From JAXLQL01 sp046331625 (GTDB lineage: Bacteria > Acidobacteriota > Terriglobia > Bryobacterales > Bryobacteraceae), in assembly GCA_046331625.1 (NCBI GenBank), contig JAXLQL010000001.1:248001-312000 (forward strand): a stretch of 64,000 nt of DNA, written 5' to 3'. Every line of letters starts with the position of its first letter. Within the stretch, counting starts at the first letter, position 1. The position numbers and the translations under genes are program-made. Below, piece by piece: positions 35,610-43,511 of the stretch. The notes under the pieces are model-generated. The model was given only the letters and a program-made list of their open reading frames with translations. It made no database searches and was not told the DNA's origin.

Positions 35610-36719
35610 TTACTCGACAACCGGCATGCCGCCGAATTCGTTCTTCTCCCAAAGTTGGCCGAGGCTGTACTCCTCGAGCCAGACCTTCAGCTTCTTCGAG
35701 TCGAGGCGCTGTAGCTTGGTGGCGCCGCGTTCCCGGCTGGCTACCAGGACATCTTCCGGTTCGAAATGGTCCAAGAGTTGCGCGGACTGCGTTGCGACGA
35801 TGACCTGTGTCGTTCTCGCAGCCAGTTTCATCAGCGACGCCAGAAGTCCGACCGCAAATGGATGGAGGCCCAGTTCCGGCTCGTCGACAACTATCAACGC
35901 CGGGTGGAATCGTGCAGGCTGAAGGAACAGCGTAGCTAGAGCAATGAAGCGCAACGTCCCGTCGGAAAGCGACGATGCGTCGAATACCTGGCCGGAACTC
36001 TTGTGACGCCACTCGAGCTTGATCGTTTCCGGGTTTAGCTCCAACGGGGCAAGAGCAAAATCGTCGAAGAATGGCGCTACGCGTTGGATGTTGGCGCGGA
36101 CGAAACCGTACGATTTCTCGTGCTTCTGTTTGAGCAGGTGGAGAAAGGCGGCGAGATTCGCACAGTCGGCGTGGAGCGCCCTGTTGTCATTGACGTTCGA
36201 AGTTTTCCGCATCGGAGAGCTATCGCTCGTGTCGTGCAGATGGTAGACGCGGAACTGCTCCAGGCGCTTGGCTACGTAGTCCTTGTACGGACCGTGGATC
36301 CAGGCCTTGCTGATCCCCGGTTCCCTGCCACCATCCGACCGCGGGACGTTTTGCCACTTCGTGTTTCCGTCATACGTGAACGCGGCTCTTTCGCGCAGGC
36401 ATACCAAGGTGTCGCCAGAAGCGGACGCCAAGGCAAGCTCGTACTCATTCTTTCCATGGTGGAACGACAACTCGAAACTGGCTTCAGGGGTCACCTTGGA
36501 TCCGAAGTGCAGGATCTTCTCTGCGCCGCCTGCGCGAGCCACGTACTCCTGCAGATGCCCGAGCCGAATCGCGTGAAGGAACTCAAAGACGCCAATCAGG
36601 TTCGACTTCCCGGAACCATTGGCTCCAATCAACACGTTCAGCGGGCGCAGCTTCAAATCCAGCGAAGCGATGCTCTTGAAACCCTGAATCTTGATGCGGT
36701 CGAGTGCGTCCCTAGGCAT
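35610..36719 (-). CDS. AAA family ATPase (AAA_21, RecF/OLD-like)
   Basis: 369 aa. Walker A is IGANGSGKSNLIG, preceded by the RIKIQGFKSIASLDLKLRPLN start typical of SMC/RecF-like AAA_15/21 ATPases. The signature region is SSLSDGTLRFIALATLFLQP, Walker B is ALIVVDEPELGLHPFA, and the H-loop lies in QVIVATQSAQLLDHF. It is the first gene of a tight pair with DUF4276. Such ATPases commonly gate a partner nuclease in defence modules. Confidence 0.9.
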   Translation of the reverse strand: MPRDALDRIKIQGFKSIASLDLKLRPLNVLIGANGSGKSNLIGVFEFLHAIRLGHLQEYVARAGGAEKILHFGSKVTPEASFELSFHHGKNEYELALASASGDTLVCLRERAAFTYDGNTKWQNVPRSDGGREPGISKAWIHGPYKDYVAKRLEQFRVYHLHDTSDSSPMRKTSNVNDNRALHADCANLAAFLHLLKQKHEKSYGFVRANIQRVAPFFDDFALAPLELNPETIKLEWRHKSSGQVFDASSLSDGTLRFIALATLFLQPARFHPALIVVDEPELGLHPFAVGLLASLMKLAARTTQVIVATQSAQLLDHFEPEDVLVASRERGATKLQRLDSKKLKVWLEEYSLGQLWEKNEFGGMPVVE

Positions 36720-36752
36720 GCAGGCGTGCGGCTCAGTCCAGGATACCGTGCC

Positions 36753-38174
36753 TCACGCCAGGACCTTCATCGCCACCTTGCCTGCCGTGTCCGTCAGACG
36801 GAAATTGCGACCCGAATGGAAGAACGTGAGGCGCTCGTGCTCGAGCCCCATGACGTGGAGCATGGTCGCGTGCAGATCGTGGACATGCATGCGGTCTTCC
36901 ACCGAGTAGTAGCCGAACTCGTCGGTTGCGCCATAGGCATAGCCGCCTTTGACGCCGCCGCCCGCCATCCACATCGAATATCCGTAGGGATTGTGGTCGC
37001 GACCGTCGCCCGCTTGCGAGATCGGAGTGCGTCCGAATTCACCGCCCCAAACGACGAGCGTATCCTTCAGCAGTCCGCGTGACTTGAGATCGGTCAACAG
37101 CCCAGAGATGGGCTTGTCGACGGCGAGCGCGGTCCGCGTGTGCAGCCGGATCAGTTCGCTGTGCGCGTCCCAGCCGACCTCGTTTCCGGGGCCGTACTCG
37201 TGGTTGATCTGGATGAAGCGCACACCGCGTTCGGCTAGCCGCCGCGCCATCAGGCATTGCCAACCGAAGTCGCGCGTCTCGGGCTGATCCATGCCGTAGA
37301 GGCGCTTGGTCACCTCGGACTCTTTCTCGATCGCGAACGCCTCGGGCGCTTCGGTCTGCATGCGGAAGGCGAGTTCGAATGCCTGCACCCGCGCGTCGAA
37401 TTCGGGATCGCGATCGCCGCGCTCGGAGGCGGCGCGGTTCATCTTCTGCAGCATGTCGAGCTCGTAGCGTTGCTGCTCGGGCGTGAGTCCGGAGTTGTGC
37501 AGATACTCGATGGGTTCCTTCAACTGGTCGACGGGGATTCCGCCGTGCGCCACCGCCGTGCCTTGGTAGGCAGCGGGAAGGAAGCTGCTGCTCCAGTTCT
37601 TGGCGCCACCGTGCGAGAGTCCGGGTTTGATGGTGATGTAGGCGGGGAGATTGCGATTCTCAGTTCCCAGCCCATAGACAAACCACGCGCCCATGCCGGG
37701 TCGCGTGAACGTGTTTGACCCGGTGTGGAGTTGCAGCACCGCGCCACCGTGGGCGACGCTGTCGCCCACCATCGAGCGCAGCACGCAGATATCGTCGATG
37801 CAGCGCGCGACGTTCGGGAAGAGTTCGCTTACGGGGAGTCCGCTTTGCCCGTGCTGCTTGAATTTCCAGGGCGAGCGGAACAGTCCGCCTGTTTGGCCTT
37901 CGGCGAATGTGAGCGGGCGTTTGAACGGAAACGGCTTGCCATGGTCGGTGTCGAGACGAGGCTTGGGATCGAACGTGTCCATGTGCGACGGACCGCCGTG
38001 CATGAACATGAAGATGACCCGCTTCGCCCGCGCCGGGAAATGCGGCTTGCGCGGAGCCAGTGGATCCACGGCGGCTTGTTCAGCCAGAAGCGAGTGAAGG
38101 CCGAGCATCCCGAAGCCGCAGGCCGATTGGCGGAGGAAGGAACGCCGGTTGTTGAACCGCGGGTTACTGAACAT
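36753..38174 (-). CDS. DUF1501 protein with twin-arginine signal
   Basis: 473 aa from ATG 38174 (38186 also possible; both overlap the upstream stop). The leader NNRRSFLRQSACGFGM is a Tat signal. The body has FMFMHGGPSHMDTFDPKP, VGWDAHSEL and VVWGGEFGRTPISQ, the alkaline-phosphatase-like core of DUF1501. These genes almost always follow a DUF1549/DUF1553 gene, as here, forming an operon that is widespread in Planctomycetota and Acidobacteriota. The role is not established; involvement in polymer degradation has been suggested. Confidence 0.9.
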   Translation of the reverse strand: MFSNPRFNNRRSFLRQSACGFGMLGLHSLLAEQAAVDPLAPRKPHFPARAKRVIFMFMHGGPSHMDTFDPKPRLDTDHGKPFPFKRPLTFAEGQTGGLFRSPWKFKQHGQSGLPVSELFPNVARCIDDICVLRSMVGDSVAHGGAVLQLHTGSNTFTRPGMGAWFVYGLGTENRNLPAYITIKPGLSHGGAKNWSSSFLPAAYQGTAVAHGGIPVDQLKEPIEYLHNSGLTPEQQRYELDMLQKMNRAASERGDRDPEFDARVQAFELAFRMQTEAPEAFAIEKESEVTKRLYGMDQPETRDFGWQCLMARRLAERGVRFIQINHEYGPGNEVGWDAHSELIRLHTRTALAVDKPISGLLTDLKSRGLLKDTLVVWGGEFGRTPISQAGDGRDHNPYGYSMWMAGGGVKGGYAYGATDEFGYYSVEDRMHVHDLHATMLHVMGLEHERLTFFHSGRNFRLTDTAGKVAMKVLA

Positions 38175-40743
38175 AGAGGAACTCATTCGAAGCGAGAAGG
38201 GTTCGGCAATAGCTGGTCCACGCCAGTTGGCGATTCGTGCCTGGGAATCGCTCGACGTAGCGCGTGGCGTCGGCACGGTCAGTTGTAGACGCTTGCTTGC
38301 CGAGTACGCGCCACCAAAGCTCGTCAACGCCGGCGTCGTCCGAGTGCCATTGCTTGGCGAGGTTCTGCGCGCGCTGCTCGACGAAGGGGCTGTTCATCAT
38401 GTAGAGCGCCTGGGGCGCGATGTTGGTCTGGGTGCGGCCTTCGTTCGAGGTGGTGGCGTCACCGAAGTCGAAGAGGTTGAGAAGGCTGGGGAGGTTGGAT
38501 CGGCGCAGGGGCATGTACACGAGGCGGCGCGGCGCGTCGTCAGGGTTGAGGCTCTTGCGCCCCTCGGCAAACTCGTTGTCGGTGCCCATGCCTTTGAGGA
38601 ACGTGCCGCCCATGGTGAGGTCGAGCGAGCCATCGATCGCGAGCATGCCGTCGCGAATCTCTTCCACGGTGAGGCGGCGGCGGGAAAATCGCGAGAGGAA
38701 GCGGTTGTCGGCGTCTTTCTCGAGCGCCTCGGGCGATGGCTGGCTCGACATGCGATAGGCGCGCGAAAGCATGATGCGCCGGTGCATGGCCTTGATTGAC
38801 CAGCCGGAGCGGATGAAATCAGCCGCCAGCCAATCGAGCAATTCGGGGTTGGAAGGCTGCTCGCCGAGCTTGCCGAAGGTGTTGGTGGTCCGCACGAGGC
38901 CTTCTCCGAAGTGCCCCTGCCAGATGCGATTCACCATCACGCGGGCCGTGAGAGGATGATCCGGGCTCGAAATCCAGCGCGCTAACTCGAGGCGTCCACT
39001 GCCGCTCGTGATCGGCGGCTGGTTCTCTCCGGCAATCGCTCGCGGGAATCGTTTGGGAACAGGATCGCCCTTCGACTCGGTGTTACCACGGATGAAGACG
39101 CGCTGCTCCACAGGATCGCCCTCGGCTACGGCGCAGGCGAGAGGCGGCTCTGGCGGGCCGGACTTCTTCAGCGCCTCCAACTCCGGACGAAGCTTCTCGA
39201 GTTTCGTCACCGACTCGGACAAGTAGAGCTTTTCGGGATTCTCCTTGGGGAGGGCGAACGGTCCCGAACCCGCGTTGACTTCGGAGTAGAAGCGATTGTC
39301 GCCGGCGAGGAACTTCTGGTCTTTGTTCTCGCTGCGCCGTTTGGTTTCGGCCTCGTAGGCCGCCTGAAACTTGCGCGCAACTTCGGGCCGAGTCTGGTCA
39401 GTGGCCTGATAGAACTCTTCGATCTGGGGGCGGCGCTCGCGGGTGGGCTTCAGGTACTTGGCCCACTGCTCCAAGATGCGTGGATCGAGGCCACGCGCCT
39501 TGGCTTCGTCGGCCGCGGCTTTGCCGTTGGTGTAGACCTCGTGCGCGGCCAACATGTACTCGGCCATGCGCGGCGCATGCTGTTCGCGCTGGCGGCGCTG
39601 CTCGGCGCCTATGACCGCGTCGATTTCCTTCTGCTTGTCTTCTGTTTTCTTCTTGTGCGATTCGTAGGCTTCGGCTACGTCTTTCGGCACGAGAGGCGCG
39701 AAGTAGAGCTGTGAGACCGTCCCTTCGATTTTCGAAAGCTGCTTGGTGCTGGCGAAGATCGAGGCCATCGAGTAGTAATCTTTGGTCGGGATCGGGTCGA
39801 ACTTGTGGTCATGGCAACGGGCGCAACCGAGAGTGAGCCCGAGCATTGCCTTGCCCACCGTGTCGATCTGTTCGTCTACGATGTCGTAGAACATTTTCGG
39901 CTTGTCTTGTTCGGCGATGAGTTTGGGGCCGAGGGCGAGGAAGCCGGTGGCGACGATACCCTGCACGTTGACGCCACCGCCGGGAGCGGGCAACAAATCT
40001 CCGGCGATTTGTTCGCGCACGAACTGATCGTAGGGGAGGTCGCGATTGTAGGAATCGATCACGTAGTCGCGGTAGCGCCATGCGTGGGGATAGCGGTGGT
40101 CCTCATCGGCGCCGGTGGAATCGGCATAGCGGGCGACATCGAGCCAGTGCCGCCCCCACCGTTCGCCATAGCGGGGCGAGGCGAGCAAGCGATCCACCAC
40201 GCGGGCGTAGGCTTCGCTCGAATCGTCGGCGAGGAAGGCGCGAATCTCGGCGGGCGTGGGTGGCAGGCCGGTAAGGTCGAAAGTAGCGCGGCGGATCCAT
40301 ACGGCCTTGGAGGCGGGGGGGGCGGCGGAGAGCCCGGCTTTGGCGCGCGCGGCATCGAGGAACGCGTCGATCGATTCGTGCTGGAAAGATTTGCGCAGCG
40401 GCTGGAACGACCACCAGGTCCCCGAATTCGAAGCGCCGGGCTTCGGCTCCGGCCAGGGAGCACCGAGATCGGCCCATTTGCGGAGGGTCGCGATTTCCGG
40501 ATCGGCGAGGCGGCGGCCGGGTGGCATTTTGATTTTTGATTCGTAGGAGACGGCTTCGAGAAGGCGCGCCATTCCCGGCCCCTGGCGGAAGCCCGAGGCG
40601 GTGGTAAGGTCGAGTTTGCCGGTGCGCAGTTGGGGGTTGTGGCAGCCTTGGCAACGGGCAGCGAGCAATGGGCGGACCTGTTGTTCGAAGAAGTCGCCCG
40701 GCTGCGCCATGGCCATGCCAGCCACAACGAAAATCATCCGCAT
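38164..40743 (-). CDS. DUF1549/DUF1553 protein with N-terminal cytochrome c domain
   Basis: 859 aa. A short signal (MIFVVAGMAMAQPG) is followed by a planctomycete-type cytochrome c segment with one haem motif, CQGCH, and MPPGRRLADPE. DUF1549 (YGERWGRHWLDVARYADS) and the C-terminal DUF1553 (NRIWQGHFGEGLVRT, LLDWLAADFI) follow, with a Lys/Glu-rich coiled part between (about 350-480). Probably periplasmic. Its stop overlaps the DUF1501 start by 11 bases, indicating coupled translation. Confidence 0.92.
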   Translation of the reverse strand: MRMIFVVAGMAMAQPGDFFEQQVRPLLAARCQGCHNPQLRTGKLDLTTASGFRQGPGMARLLEAVSYESKIKMPPGRRLADPEIATLRKWADLGAPWPEPKPGASNSGTWWSFQPLRKSFQHESIDAFLDAARAKAGLSAAPPASKAVWIRRATFDLTGLPPTPAEIRAFLADDSSEAYARVVDRLLASPRYGERWGRHWLDVARYADSTGADEDHRYPHAWRYRDYVIDSYNRDLPYDQFVREQIAGDLLPAPGGGVNVQGIVATGFLALGPKLIAEQDKPKMFYDIVDEQIDTVGKAMLGLTLGCARCHDHKFDPIPTKDYYSMASIFASTKQLSKIEGTVSQLYFAPLVPKDVAEAYESHKKKTEDKQKEIDAVIGAEQRRQREQHAPRMAEYMLAAHEVYTNGKAAADEAKARGLDPRILEQWAKYLKPTRERRPQIEEFYQATDQTRPEVARKFQAAYEAETKRRSENKDQKFLAGDNRFYSEVNAGSGPFALPKENPEKLYLSESVTKLEKLRPELEALKKSGPPEPPLACAVAEGDPVEQRVFIRGNTESKGDPVPKRFPRAIAGENQPPITSGSGRLELARWISSPDHPLTARVMVNRIWQGHFGEGLVRTTNTFGKLGEQPSNPELLDWLAADFIRSGWSIKAMHRRIMLSRAYRMSSQPSPEALEKDADNRFLSRFSRRRLTVEEIRDGMLAIDGSLDLTMGGTFLKGMGTDNEFAEGRKSLNPDDAPRRLVYMPLRRSNLPSLLNLFDFGDATTSNEGRTQTNIAPQALYMMNSPFVEQRAQNLAKQWHSDDAGVDELWWRVLGKQASTTDRADATRYVERFPGTNRQLAWTSYCRTLLASNEFLYVQ

Positions 40744-40795
40744 AACGGCACTATATAACAGGTGGCGGGATCAGCGGGATCACCGGTGGGGCGGA

Positions 40796-41716
40796 TCAGG
40801 CCGGAACGGGCTGAGAGTCGTGCTGAATGGCTTCGACAGCGCCCTGGAGTGTGAGCCTATCGTGGACCATTTTGCCGGCGATGGCAACCACTTTACGCGG
40901 ATCGAGATCGGGACTGCGCCAGAGGCCCGGACCGCAGAGGACGCCGCGAGCATTGGCGCCGCACGCGAGAGCTGCCTCAATCCGTTTCAGACTCTGCGCC
41001 GCATCCATGCGGGGGTCAGGCCTGAGGAGAACGGGAAGAGACGTAGATGCGAGGGCGGCAGAAAAATCGGCGCCGTAGGGGAGCGCGAGCCAGACGAACC
41101 GTGCCATGTCGAGCGAGGAGGCAAGCGCGGCCATGGCGGGCGCCAGTTCGGGTTCGTCTCCGGAACCCGGTGGAAGCGGGGCTTCGATGATCGATCGAAC
41201 CCCGATCTTTGCGAGATCGTGAATCGCGCCGAAGGCCGCGTCGAGTTCGGTCTCCGGCGCGAAGCGAGCGCGCAACCCATCGAGCTTGTACTCTTCGCAG
41301 GCGGCCGGACTGCCGCCGAGCCAGCGTCCCGCGTTGCACAGCCCGTCGGCGATGAGCAGCTTGTGTTCCAGACAGCCGGGAGCTCCGCGTTCGAGCACGG
41401 CGTCATGCAAGAGGATGAGGTCTTCGAGAATCGGAACGGGCGCGACGATGCCATCACACCAGTCCGTCGAGATGGCGGAGATGACGCGCCCGAGCAGTTC
41501 GCCGCGAGCGATCTTGCTCACTGCATCGAGCTTGACGGAGACGAGATTCAAGCGACCGCTCAAAGTGACAAACGGGCGCCGGCGGCGCTGGCGCGCAGCG
41601 CGCGAGATGCGCTCGGCGTCTTGGACGCGCATGTCGGTGAGCCCTTCGATGAGGGGCTGTGGGACGACGCGAGTCCAATCGAATCCTTTCATGTTCTCGA
41701 TGCCCTTATCGGCCAT
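40796..41716 (-). CDS. Aldolase-type (beta/alpha)8 barrel protein, Cgl0159-like
   Basis: 306 aa from ATG 41716; ATG 41692 is also possible. Barrel-like alternation is visible: DGIVAPVPILEDLILLH, VRSIIEAPLP, MARFVWLALPYG, STSLPVLLRPDP and ARGVLCGPGLW. The pattern is reminiscent of Cgl0159-family class I aldolase-like proteins linked to inositol catabolism. A Schiff-base lysine is not obvious. It is divergent from the VOC gene. Confidence 0.5.
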   Translation of the reverse strand: MADKGIENMKGFDWTRVVPQPLIEGLTDMRVQDAERISRAARQRRRRPFVTLSGRLNLVSVKLDAVSKIARGELLGRVISAISTDWCDGIVAPVPILEDLILLHDAVLERGAPGCLEHKLLIADGLCNAGRWLGGSPAACEEYKLDGLRARFAPETELDAAFGAIHDLAKIGVRSIIEAPLPPGSGDEPELAPAMAALASSLDMARFVWLALPYGADFSAALASTSLPVLLRPDPRMDAAQSLKRIEAALACGANARGVLCGPGLWRSPDLDPRKVVAIAGKMVHDRLTLQGAVEAIQHDSQPVPA

Positions 41717-41760
41717 CGGGAGAGAATCTTGACCGTGCGAATATGCGATGCTGGTGGGCC

Positions 41761-42120
41761 ATGGCAAACAATCGCATCGTGCACTTTGAAATCCCGGCCA
41801 ACAAGCCGGAGACGCTGACTGGGTTCTACTCAGGGCTGTTCGGATGGAAGTTCAGCAAGGCTCCGCTACCCGGACCAGAGTACTGGTTGTGTCAGACGGG
41901 CGAAGGTCCTGGGATCGACGGAGCGGTGATGCAGCGCCAGCATCCGCAGCAGCCGTGGATGAACTACGTAGATGTAGCGAGCATCGATGCGGCGATCGAG
42001 AAGGCAACCGCGCTGGGCGGCAAGGTGGCGTTGCCGAAGACGCCGATTCCGGGAGTGGGCGCGATTGCAGCGATTCTCGATCCGGAGGGAAACATTTGCG
42101 GCCTATGGGAGCGGGCGTGA
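41761..42120 (+). CDS. VOC (glyoxalase/bleomycin-resistance) family protein
   Basis: 119 aa. Two beta-alpha-beta-beta-beta units: RIVHFEIPANKPETLTGFYSGLFGWKF and the repeat starting YVDVASIDAAIEKATALGG, ending ILDPEGNICGLWE with the metal Glu. This is the small VOC subtype whose members are often annotated as glyoxalases without proof. It overlaps or abuts the SDR start (GTG 42117 / ATG 42123). Confidence 0.88.
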   Translation: MANNRIVHFEIPANKPETLTGFYSGLFGWKFSKAPLPGPEYWLCQTGEGPGIDGAVMQRQHPQQPWMNYVDVASIDAAIEKATALGGKVALPKTPIPGVGAIAAILDPEGNICGLWERA

Positions 42121-42122
42121 GC

Positions 42123-42902
42123 ATGGGCGCTGCGTTTGCGGGCCGTGTGGCGCTGGTCACGGGCGGGACTACGGGGATTGGAAAGGCTGCAGCGATCGCG
42201 TTCGCGCGCCAAGGAGCCAAGGTGGTGATCGCGGCGCGCCGCGAAGACAGGGGCGCCGTTGCTGTGCGCGAGATCGAGTCGGCGGGAGGCGAGGCGCTGT
42301 TCGTCAAGGCTGACGTAACGCGCGCTGAGGAAGTGGCGGCACTGGTGGAGCAGGCGGTAGCACGATTCGGACGCCTCGATTGCGCGGTGAACAATGCGGG
42401 GATTTCGGGTCCCGTGATGACGCCCGTGGCCGAGATCGAAGAAGCAGGTTGGGACGCATTGATGAACACCAACCTCAAGGCCGTGTGGCTGTGCATGAAG
42501 TACGAGATCCGGGCGATGTTAGCGGCGGGGATCAAGGGGTCGATCGTGAATGTGAGCTCGATCTACGGATTGAAGGCGAGCGATCTCGGGCACGCTCCGT
42601 ATTGCGCGAGCAAGCACGCGGTGATCGGGTTGACCAAGTCGGCGGCGATCGACTATGCCGCACAAGGCATCCGCGCGAATGCCGTCGCGCCGGGATTCAC
42701 GCATTCGGACATGGTCGATCCGGTAGCCGAATCGTCGCCGGATTTCATGCGGGCGATTCTGACGCGACACTCGGCGATGCGCAGGCTGGGCGAGTCAGAG
42801 GAAGCGGCAGCGGCGATCGTCTGGTTGTGCTCGGATGCAGCGAGCTTCGTGAATGGGGCGGTAATCCAGGTGGATGGCGGCGCGACGACGAGAATGTACT
42901 GA
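42123..42902 (+). CDS. Short-chain dehydrogenase/reductase
   Basis: 259 aa. Classical SDR: TGGTTGIG cofactor motif, NNAG (CAVNNAGISG), SSIYG, and the Tyr-x-x-x-Lys site YCASKHAVIGL, ending FVNGAVIQVDGGATTRMY. Start ATG 42123; GTG 42117 overlaps the VOC stop. It forms a two-gene unit with VOC. The preference for NADP or NAD cannot be read safely, though AARRED after the second strand suggests NADP(H). Confidence 0.92.
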   Translation: MGAAFAGRVALVTGGTTGIGKAAAIAFARQGAKVVIAARREDRGAVAVREIESAGGEALFVKADVTRAEEVAALVEQAVARFGRLDCAVNNAGISGPVMTPVAEIEEAGWDALMNTNLKAVWLCMKYEIRAMLAAGIKGSIVNVSSIYGLKASDLGHAPYCASKHAVIGLTKSAAIDYAAQGIRANAVAPGFTHSDMVDPVAESSPDFMRAILTRHSAMRRLGESEEAAAAIVWLCSDAASFVNGAVIQVDGGATTRMY

Positions 42903-42957
42903 CGGGCGGCTTGGGTGCAGTTCGGCGCGACCTCCCACTTGCCGCAACTACCGAGCG

Positions 42958-42996
42958 GCGGGACTGAAGTCCCGCACAGGCTGACGCCTGCCCCAC
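42958..42996 (+). repeat. Dispersed palindromic repeat
   Basis: Intact first palindrome GCGGGACTGAAGTCCCGC (42958-42975), a second, changed but still self-complementary arm CAGGCTGACGCCTG, then CCCCAC. It lies between the SDR gene and coxS. The change of both arm sides while pairing persists points to selection on the hairpin. Confidence 0.85.
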
Positions 42997-43031
42997 AATC
43001 GGTCGTGGATTTTTGGTACATTCACTAAGCT

Positions 43032-43499
43032 ATGCGACGCCAGATTACGCTCACAGTCAACGGGCAGGTCCGCACGGACCATGTCGAGCCCAGGCTCCTG
43101 TTGATCCACTACTTGCGCGATGTTGCCGGCCTCACTGGCGCGCACATCGGCTGCGAAACTTCGATGTGCGGCGCTTGTACCGTCGAGGTGAACGGCAAGG
43201 TGGTGAAGTCATGCGCGATGTTCGCGGTTCAGGCCGACGGAGCGAGCGTGGTGACGATCGAAGGCTTGGCGAAAAACGGCAAACTGCACGCGGTGCAGCA
43301 GGCGTTCTGGGAAGAGCACGGGCTGCAGTGCGGCTTCTGCACTCCGGGAATGATCATGGCGTCAAAGCAGTTGCTCGAGCGGAATCCGAACCCGACCGAG
43401 AGCGAGATCCGGCACGGCATCGAGGGCAACATCTGCCGATGCACGGGATATCAGAACATTGTGAACGCCGTGAAAGCGGCGGCGCGGGCGGGCAAGTAA
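43032..43499 (+). CDS. coxS: Aerobic CO dehydrogenase-type small subunit (2Fe-2S)
   Basis: 155 aa. Plant-type 2Fe-2S cluster motif GCETSMCGACTVEVNG...C, then the second cluster motifs CGFCTPGMIM and CRCTGYQNI. This is the electron-transfer subunit of the xanthine oxidase family. It is the first gene of coxS-L-M-G with a 12-base gap to coxL. Whether the enzyme oxidises CO is undecided (see the large subunit). Confidence 0.93.
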   Translation: MRRQITLTVNGQVRTDHVEPRLLLIHYLRDVAGLTGAHIGCETSMCGACTVEVNGKVVKSCAMFAVQADGASVVTIEGLAKNGKLHAVQQAFWEEHGLQCGFCTPGMIMASKQLLERNPNPTESEIRHGIEGNICRCTGYQNIVNAVKAAARAGK

Positions 43500-43511
43500 G
43501 GAGACCTCATC

